64,000 bases of DNA. Source: Streptomyces niger (GTDB taxonomy: Bacteria; Actinomycetota; Actinomycetes; Streptomycetales; Streptomycetaceae). How positions within the stretch are numbered: the stretch's first letter is position 1; each line of letters starts with the position of its first letter. The notes beneath the pieces are model-generated. The model made no database searches, had not been told where the DNA came from, and was given only the letters and a program-made list of their open reading frames with translations. Shown piece after piece: positions 58,665 through 64,000 of the stretch. Location of the stretch: NCBI RefSeq assembly GCF_000718305.1, contig NZ_JOFQ01000009.1, positions 62,001 through 126,000 on the forward strand, given 5' to 3'. A program made the position numbers and the translations under genes.

Positions 58665-59491
58665 GCTTCTCCCCGCAGTTTCTCGATGAAGGCCAGCGAC
58701 TCCTGCGGTGGCAGGGCCTGGGCGCGGATGATCCCATACCGCATCTCAAGGATTCGAACCTCTTTCGCGTCGGAGATCAGGCCGCTGACGAGCTGCACTT
58801 CGCTGTGGCCAACCGTGGTGCCGTCCTTGAGGGACAGCAGCCGGAACGAACCGTCGATCCCGGCGTGGTCCTCCCGTTCGGTGGGCATGACCTGGATCTC
58901 CACGTTCCGCAACCGGCCGACCTCCAACATGCGTTCGAGCTGCCTCCGCATGGCCATTCTGCCCCCGACCGGTCGGCGCAGTGTCACCTCGTCCTGCACG
59001 AAGCTGAAGACGGGGCAGGGCCTCGTGCTGTCGACGATCTCCTGTCGCGACATGCGTGCCGCGACCCGCTGTTCCAGCTCGTCTTCGCTGAGCGGTGGGC
59101 GCCGCATCGAGAACAACGCCCGGGCGTACTCCTCGGTCTGCAGCAACCCGTGCACGACCGAGTTGTTGTAGGCCCCCAACTCGACCGACTCCGCCTCCAA
59201 CTTCGCCAGGTCCCGCACCTTCTTCGGGTACCGCGCTTCCTCCACGTCCTTCTTGAGGCCGGAGATCAGGCCGTCCGCGGACAGTGCCTCGTCCGCGGCG
59301 TCCATGAACTCCGGTTTCGGGACGCGGCGGCCGCGTTCCACCGAGGAGACCTGCTCCTCGCTGTAGCCGATGGCCGCGCCCAGTTCCGCCTGGCGGAGGC
59401 CCGCCCGTTCCCGGCACGACTTGATGACCTTGCCGACGGTCCGCAGCACCGCCGCCGTGTCGTCCTTGTCCGCTTCCCAGCCGACGTCCAT
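58658..59491 (-). CDS. Second Scr1-family helix-turn-helix regulator
   Basis: The 277-residue protein has the XRE helix-turn-helix (VGKVIKSCRERAGLRQAELG, IGYSEEQVSSVERGRRVPKP) followed by the Scr1 domain (LEAESVELGAYNNSVVHGLLQ, TEEYARALFSMRRPPLSEDE, MRRQLERMLEV, ESLAFIEKLRGEAC). ATG 59491 has GGAGGGGG upstream. It is coupled to its DUF397 gene and divergent from an RsbW-like ATPase gene, exactly repeating the layout at 27310-28730; the two modules are paralogous but clearly diverged. Confidence 0.9.
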   Translation of the reverse strand: MDVGWEADKDDTAAVLRTVGKVIKSCRERAGLRQAELGAAIGYSEEQVSSVERGRRVPKPEFMDAADEALSADGLISGLKKDVEEARYPKKVRDLAKLEAESVELGAYNNSVVHGLLQTEEYARALFSMRRPPLSEDELEQRVAARMSRQEIVDSTRPCPVFSFVQDEVTLRRPVGGRMAMRRQLERMLEVGRLRNVEIQVMPTEREDHAGIDGSFRLLSLKDGTTVGHSEVQLVSGLISDAKEVRILEMRYGIIRAQALPPQESLAFIEKLRGEAC

Positions 59492-59648
59492 GTCAGCCCC
59501 CTCCGGCCGTTCCGCCCGTACCCAACGCCGTGGCGTACGCAGCGTCACGGGGCGCCGCCCGTACACGCCCGGACGGCAGCCGGACAGCGACCGTGCGTAC
59601 GGCCGACCTGGGTATTCAGCCTACGCACAACTGGCCACGCTGAGTGAC

Positions 59649-60083
59649 ATGAACGAGCAGACCGGGCACTCGACATTCCGTATCCAGCTCTCCGCCACGC
59701 CGCGTGGCGCGCGTCTCGCCCGCCGTCTCGCGGTGGCGCAACTGGACGTGTGGGGCTGGCCCTACGGGACCCCTGTGTCGGACACGGTCGCGCACCTCGT
59801 CGCGGAGCTGGCGGCCAACGCCATCCGGCACGGCCGGGTGCGGGGGCGGGACTTCCGGCTACGGCTCGCCGTCACCGGACACGGTTGCGCGTTGCGTATC
59901 GAGGTGACCGATCCGCGTCCCGAGCGGCTGCCCGTCGTCCGGCGCGCGGCACCCGCGGGGGAGTCGGGCCGCGGACTACTACTGGTCGCGGCGTTGGCCG
60001 AGCGGTGGGGGACGGACGCGCACAGCGACCCGTGCAGCAAGACCGTGTGGTGCGAAGTGCCGTGCCCGCCCCGCCTCACTTGA
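59649..60083 (+). CDS. Second RsbW-like ATP-binding protein
   Basis: The 144-residue protein is a HATPase_c_2 domain: SATPRGARLARRLAVAQLDVWG, VAHLVAELAANAIRHGR (N box), LRIEVTDPRPERLPVV and ESGRGLLLVAALAERWGTD (G boxes). It parallels the protein at 28251. ATG 59649 is the start that fits the family; no clear ribosome binding site is seen. Its last 8 bp overlap the convergent FtsX-like gene. Confidence 0.87.
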   Translation: MNEQTGHSTFRIQLSATPRGARLARRLAVAQLDVWGWPYGTPVSDTVAHLVAELAANAIRHGRVRGRDFRLRLAVTGHGCALRIEVTDPRPERLPVVRRAAPAGESGRGLLLVAALAERWGTDAHSDPCSKTVWCEVPCPPRLT

Positions 60084-62352
60084 GGCCGCGCGCCCGCGTC
60101 GCGCGCTCCGCGGCCCGGCCGGTCAGGACGCCGAGCGCCACCGCGGTCAGCGCGCAGCCACCCAACGCGGCTGCCAGTGCGCCCCAGGGCACGCTGCCGC
60201 CCTGCAACGTCGCGACGAAGAACGTGGCGTGCCACGCCGTGACGGCACCGGCGGCGGCCGTGGTGATCAGCAGCGGGACGGTCAGGTGCCACAGCGCCGC
60301 GGATCGGTACACGCTCCCGCTCGCCGTCAGCACGGTGAGGGGGGCCGGGGCGCGCTGGACCCGGGCGAACTCCGCTGCCGCGCTGAAGGCGCCGGCCAGC
60401 AGGAGAAGGGCCAGGCCGCAAGTGCCGAAGAGCTGCACCCAGTTGTTGAGGCGGGCCTTGGCGGCCGAGCCCACCAGCCAGATCTCGCCCGGGGTTTCCA
60501 CGTTCACGGCGGGGACGAGTGCGTAGGCGGCCTGCTCCACCGCGGCCTTCTGGCCCTGGGACTCGGCGACCACGAGGAGCTCTCCGAAGAGCCTGTCGAG
60601 CTGCGGCTCGGCCGGGGCCTTCAGGGCGCGGACGCGCAGTTCCTGGCCGTACCAGTCACGGATCTCGATCATGCGGGGGTCGTGGCTCGCGGCCGGCCGT
60701 GGGGTGGCGGAGCAGGCCAGCCCCAGCGTCCGCAGGGTGTCGCAGGAGCCCTGGAGGAGGGGGCCGGGTTGGTCGGGGCTCGTGTCGATGGTGAGGACGT
60801 GGGACCCGGTCGGGAGGGCGCGGGCGAAGGCGGTGATGTCCGCCGGCGTGATGTCACGGCTGTGGACACTGACGACCCGGTCACCGATGCGTGCTTCGGT
60901 GGCGCGTGCGGCGGTTGCTTTGTCGCCGAGGCGGCTGTTCCAGACCTGCGGCTGAGAGATCAGTCCGAGCCCGATGACCATGGCGACGGCCAGGCGGACC
61001 ACGCTTCCGGGGTGCTCGGCGGTCCAGCGCCCTCCGATCAGCCGGCCCGGATGCTCGGCACGCGAGCCTCCTGCGGCGATGCCGTGTCCCAGTCGGCGGA
61101 TCGCCACGGCGGCCACGGACGGCAGGAACGCCCACATGACGACGGTGCCCACGAGGAAGGCGACGAGGGCGGGGGTGCCGATGAGGTACTGGCTGAAGGC
61201 GATCAGCGCGACGCCCAGGGCGCCTCCGATCAGCGGGCGGCGGGGCGTGGCGGAGGGAGAGGTGCGCGGGCGAGTGGGCTTTCCGGCGCGTTCGAGGTCG
61301 CGATCGCGGTCGCGTTCGAGGTCGCGATCGAGGTGGGGATCGACGCGGGGGAGGAGGGCGACCGCCACCAGCGTGAGCACGAAGGACACCGCGAGGGCAC
61401 CGATCAGCACCGGCCACGCCGCACGCAGGTCACCGCTGTTCAGGAGATAACCGGTGGGGGGAAGCCTGAGGTCCGTGCAGAGTGCCGGCAGCAGTGGTAG
61501 TACGGCGAGCGCGGTGCCGGCCGCGACAGGCACGGCTGCCGCGCCGAGGGTGACGAGCGCGCGGTGCCGCCACGTCCCGCCGAGCGCTCGCAGCAGGCCG
61601 GTGCGGCGGTCGCGGGCCCGTGAGCGGATCCGGGCCGCCACGACCAGGAGTGTCAGGGCCGGTACGCCGGTCAACACGCCGAGGGCGAGCAGCAGTTGGC
61701 CGAGTGGACGGGAGTGCAGGCTCTCGCCCATCGGGAAGGGCCGGCCGAACCCCGAAATGTCGAGCCACTGCTCCATCTCGCGGGCGTGCGGAGGTTGCGC
61801 GGGGCGCACGTACGCAAGGCGCTCGGACGGTGAGACGAGTCCGGCCTTGCCGATCGTGCCCGCGTAGCGGCCGTACCGGCTCATGATCCGGTCGGACTCG
61901 CCCGCGCGGGCGAGCTCCGGTGACAGCACCGCCTCGCCGGGGGCAGGCCAGCGGGTCAGTCCCGGCGGGGGCGTGGCATCAGATTTGAGCGGTTCGACGT
62001 AGACGACGCTGTGCTGCGTCCCGCCCACCGCGTCGAACGCCTCGCGCCACAACGCGACGGCATGCCGGTGGTCGGAGAGGACCGGGCCCCGCGCCTGGCC
62101 GCGTGCCGCGCGTCCGTCATAGGTCGCGACGGACGCGGCGACCCCCAACGCGACGACGGCGACGGCCGTCGCGGCGGTGAGCAGGGCCCAGAAACGCAGC
62201 CGGTCCCCGGGTGCGCCGCGCCCGGCAGCGGAGCCGATACGGATCAGTCGCCACCACACCCGCCTGCCGCGCGGCTTGAGCGGAGTGTGAGGGGTCGGGC
62301 GTCGTCGGAGCCCCGTCGTCTTCAGGCCGGTGGTCGCTCCGGCTGTCGCCAT
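60076..62352 (-). CDS. FtsX-like permease component of an ABC transporter
   Basis: The 758-residue protein has an N-terminal membrane helix (FWALLTAATAVAVVALGVAASV), a large extracytoplasmic domain, a bundle of helices in the middle and three helices at the C-terminus: the MacB/FtsX-like arrangement, with duplicated core. RTGLLRALGGTWRHRALV after the first core helices is the usual cytoplasmic coupling loop. No ATP-binding gene is adjacent, so its partner is elsewhere or lost. A charged Asp/Arg/Glu repeat linker (encoded near 61288-61335) divides the two halves. ATG 62352 is the first start. Confidence 0.75.
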   Translation of the reverse strand: MATAGATTGLKTTGLRRRPTPHTPLKPRGRRVWWRLIRIGSAAGRGAPGDRLRFWALLTAATAVAVVALGVAASVATYDGRAARGQARGPVLSDHRHAVALWREAFDAVGGTQHSVVYVEPLKSDATPPPGLTRWPAPGEAVLSPELARAGESDRIMSRYGRYAGTIGKAGLVSPSERLAYVRPAQPPHAREMEQWLDISGFGRPFPMGESLHSRPLGQLLLALGVLTGVPALTLLVVAARIRSRARDRRTGLLRALGGTWRHRALVTLGAAAVPVAAGTALAVLPLLPALCTDLRLPPTGYLLNSGDLRAAWPVLIGALAVSFVLTLVAVALLPRVDPHLDRDLERDRDRDLERAGKPTRPRTSPSATPRRPLIGGALGVALIAFSQYLIGTPALVAFLVGTVVMWAFLPSVAAVAIRRLGHGIAAGGSRAEHPGRLIGGRWTAEHPGSVVRLAVAMVIGLGLISQPQVWNSRLGDKATAARATEARIGDRVVSVHSRDITPADITAFARALPTGSHVLTIDTSPDQPGPLLQGSCDTLRTLGLACSATPRPAASHDPRMIEIRDWYGQELRVRALKAPAEPQLDRLFGELLVVAESQGQKAAVEQAAYALVPAVNVETPGEIWLVGSAAKARLNNWVQLFGTCGLALLLLAGAFSAAAEFARVQRAPAPLTVLTASGSVYRSAALWHLTVPLLITTAAAGAVTAWHATFFVATLQGGSVPWGALAAALGGCALTAVALGVLTGRAAERATRARGLK
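61288..61335 (-). repeat. 24-bp tandem repeat encoding the Arg/Asp linker of the permease
   Basis: A unit starting GCGTTCGAGGTCGCGATCG is present at 61288-61311 and, with small changes, at 61312-61335. It encodes the DRDLERDRDRDLER stretch between two membrane bundles. Copy number may vary between strains. Confidence 0.6.
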
Positions 62353-62479
62353 GGTGTGTATCCCCCTTTGCCCGCACCCTGGTCCGTGCCGGGGCGTGCA
62401 GGTGTTCCGAAAGACCGCACCGCCGGGCCGGCCGACGAACGGCCGGCCCGGCGGACGGGACCTGCGTCAGTGCTCAGAA

Positions 62480-62824
62480 TCAGGGAGCGCCCCAGCCGGA
62501 GCAGTCGTCCCCCGAGGCGTTGTTCTCGTCGCACGCCTGGAACTTGATGATGGCGGAGCCGTCGCCCGAGGTGACCCTCGTCTTGTAGCCGCTCTTGTTC
62601 CACAGCGTCCGCTTGGTGCCGGCGCTGTCGTGGCGGTAGTACTCCGCCTTGCCCGGGTCGTCGTCGTCACTGCCGTCGTAGACCGAGATCCGACCCGAGT
62701 CGTTGTTCCACGGCGTGGTCGCGGTCACGCCGCCGCCCTTCAGGCTCTTGGCGACCGCGCCGGTCGTGGGGAGCACGAGGCTCGCGGCGAGGACCGTCGC
62801 AGCGACGATCTTGACTCTCTTCAC
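62480..62824 (-). CDS. Small secreted protein
   Basis: The 114-residue precursor has a clear signal peptide (MKRVKIVAATVLAASLVLPT, cleavage likely after GAVA), leaving about 90 residues rich in Asp, Gly, Ser and Lys with one Cys pair (FQACDENN... DDCSGW). It contains YRHDSAGTKRTLWNKSGYK. GTG 62824 has GGAGGGGAAC upstream. The family is not recognised; small secreted proteins of this kind in streptomycetes are often of unknown function. It lies 127 bp after the permease gene's start on the same strand. Confidence 0.72.
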   Translation of the reverse strand: MKRVKIVAATVLAASLVLPTTGAVAKSLKGGGVTATTPWNNDSGRISVYDGSDDDDPGKAEYYRHDSAGTKRTLWNKSGYKTRVTSGDGSAIIKFQACDENNASGDDCSGWGAP

Positions 62825-63271
62825 TTTTGTTCCCCTCCTGTGTCAGCTGACCGATGAGCGGCGTGTCGTCTCATGTCGTGCGCCTGTGTCATGCGCCTGA
62901 GTTACGGGCCCTGTGTCATGAGCCTGTCACGAGAAGCGCGCCGTCGATCAGTGCTGAAACCTACACAGGCAGGGGCCCGTGATCCGACAGGGTCGAGACA
63001 CGATGGCCCAATATCGACTTCGGCGTCATGGTGGCTTGTGTACGACTATGTTCGACACCTGGCCGCATTGGTCCAAAGAAACTGGAATGTGTGCCAGGTG
63101 GTCGTCCCTGTTGATGTATCCGCCGAGCCGAGGCAAAGCGGATCATGAAGTCTCGCTGGTGGTTCGTACCTGAGACGCGCCCGGTCAACGGCGGTCGTAA
63201 GTCGGCCATTTGGCGGGAAGTGATCGGTAGGGCAGGGCGGGGCAGTGCGGCGCCGTGGCGCGAAAGGTGCG
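62825..63271. other. 447-bp region without a recognisable gene
   Basis: No frame with normal coding bias is present. The part next to the secreted-protein gene has three GTGTCATG/GTCATG repeats (62868-62925) and, on the minus strand, TAGGTT (62963-62958), a possible -10. The remainder around 63000-63150 has lower G+C than the genes and may be decayed. Confidence 0.5.
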
Positions 63272-64000
63272 CTACTTGAGGCCGTGCTTGCGGGAGACCA
63301 GTCCCTCCGCCATGCGGCGGGAGAGCAGGCGGCGCAGGGCGAAGACGAGGGGGGCGTTGCTGCCGACCGCATAGAGCGGCTTGGGGCGGGGCGCTTCGAC
63401 GGCCTTCAGGACCGTGGCGGCCACCGTGGCCGCACTGATGCCGGCCGCCTCGTTGCGGTCCAGGTGGGCGGAGACCGTGCGGAAGGCGTCGGTGTACGGG
63501 GAGTCGTCGGCGAGGTAGCGGGTCCGGCGGTCGCTGATCCCCGTGTTGATGGAGCCCGGCTCCACGGTCGTCAACCACACGCCGTACGGGGAGAGTTCGC
63601 GCCGGGCGGCCGACGTGAACGCCTTGACGGCCGCCTTGGAGGCCACGTACGAGGAGCGGAAGGCGAGCGGGAAGCTGGCCAGCATGGAGCCGACCATGAC
63701 GACCCGGCCGCGGCGCCGGGCCCGCATGCCCGGCAGTAGCAGCTGGGTCAGGCGTACCGCACCGAAGACGTTGAGCTGGAAGAGGCGTTCCAGGGCGTCC
63801 ATGGGGAGCTCTTCGAGGGGCGCGAGCTGGCTCTCGCCCGCGTTGTTGACGAGGACGTCCACCGGGCCCGCCGCTGCCGCGCACGCCTCGATGCTCGCCG
63901 GGTCGGTGAGGTCGAGGGCGAGGTACTCGGCGCCGGGCAGGCGGTCGGCCTCGGGGATCTTCTCGGGGGTGCGGCTGGTGGCGAGCACGCGGTAGCCGCG
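63272..64000 (-). CDS. Short-chain dehydrogenase/reductase, N-terminus outside window
   Basis: The visible 242 residues form a classical SDR: after RGYRVLATSRTPEKIPEADR (cofactor strand 2), LDLTDPASIEACAA, VDVLVNNAGES (NNAG), VVMVGSMLASFPLAFRSSYVASKAAVKAFTSAARREL in part with Ser, Y-x-x-S-K active-site residues, and TTVEPGSINTGI. The glycine-rich NAD(P) motif lies beyond base 64000. The Cys-poor, basic C-terminus (RRLLSRRMAEGLVSRKHGLK) may contact the membrane, as in related proteins. Substrate unknown. Confidence 0.85.
   Translation of the reverse strand, partial: RGYRVLATSRTPEKIPEADRLPGAEYLALDLTDPASIEACAAAAGPVDVLVNNAGESQLAPLEELPMDALERLFQLNVFGAVRLTQLLLPGMRARRRGRVVMVGSMLASFPLAFRSSYVASKAAVKAFTSAARRELSPYGVWLTTVEPGSINTGISDRRTRYLADDSPYTDAFRTVSAHLDRNEAAGISAATVAATVLKAVEAPRPKPLYAVGSNAPLVFALRRLLSRRMAEGLVSRKHGLK

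Noticed and set aside
61288..61335. Repeat block considered as a CRISPR-like array
   Set aside because: There are only two units, with no spacers, and they lie inside a coding sequence where they encode an Asp/Arg linker.
1..64000. tRNA, rRNA, integrase or attachment sites
   Set aside because: I found no CCA-ended cloverleaf, rRNA core sequence, recombinase gene or long flanking direct repeat on reading both strands.

Overview
This is a 64-kb stretch of a linear-chromosome type actinomycete, almost certainly Streptomyces or a close relative. The evidence is very high G+C with strong third-position G/C bias, many GTG/TTG starts, Scr1-type helix-turn-helix regulators paired with DUF397 proteins and RsbW-like ATPases, TerD proteins, a LAXTG (class E sortase) surface protein, a HelD ATPase and a MAB_1171c-type membrane protein. 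No rRNA, tRNA, CRISPR array or intact insertion sequence was recognised. The mix of single-copy metabolic genes (thiM-thiE with a TPP riboswitch, RNase HI) and accessory modules looks like a chromosome arm or accessory segment rather than the core.

Layout. 0-6 kb: tail of a DUF1338 oxygenase; a TetR/FAD-monooxygenase divergon with four operator palindromes; a large LADTG wall-anchored protein; an orphan protein. 6-10 kb: a coupled operon of XRE regulator, ImmA-like zinc peptidase, MAB_1171c membrane protein and exported amidase. 10-16.3 kb: gene fragments, a PLP enzyme, a DMSO-reductase-family molybdoenzyme, then TerD divergent from an ArsR-TerB fusion. 16.3-18.7 kb: decayed DNA holding a small toxin-antitoxin pair and a truncated methyltransferase. 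18.7-26.7 kb: transporters (POT, EamA, ProP-like), an AraC regulator and a Tat lipoprotein glycosidase. 26.7-28.7 kb: an Scr1/DUF397/ATPase module with duplicated DUF397 units. 28.8-41.5 kb: methyltransferase, TetR/DUF1772/DUF4267, second TerD, RNase HI, amidase, hydrolases, STAS proteins, a stand-alone DUF3662 protein, a MecA-like PBP and a GNAT enzyme. 41.5-45.4 kb: DedA, thiE-thiM with riboswitch, NCS1 permease. 45.5-55 kb: a four-gene CHAT-WD40/Trypco1/membrane/CYTH-like operon divergent from a large LuxR ATPase, then HelD. 55-64 kb: IclR, a group II decarboxylase with GntR, a second Scr1/DUF397/ATPase module, an FtsX-like permease, a small secreted protein and a partial SDR.

The most interesting candidate systems are (i) the CHAT-WD40 caspase-like operon with a Trypco1 partner, a membrane protein and a degenerate CYTH-like protein, which looks like an uncharacterised NTP- or stress-sensing conflict system; (ii) an ArsR-TerB fusion whose divergent terD promoter carries a TCTACA-N4-TGTAGA dyad over the -10 box, repeated at a second terD gene 17 kb away, suggesting a two-locus tellurite/stress regulon; (iii) the XRE-ImmA-MAB_1171c-amidase operon. 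Several promoters carry unusually clean palindromes that could serve as operators for the adjacent regulators, and several look leaderless. All functional calls come from reading motifs; no database search was run.
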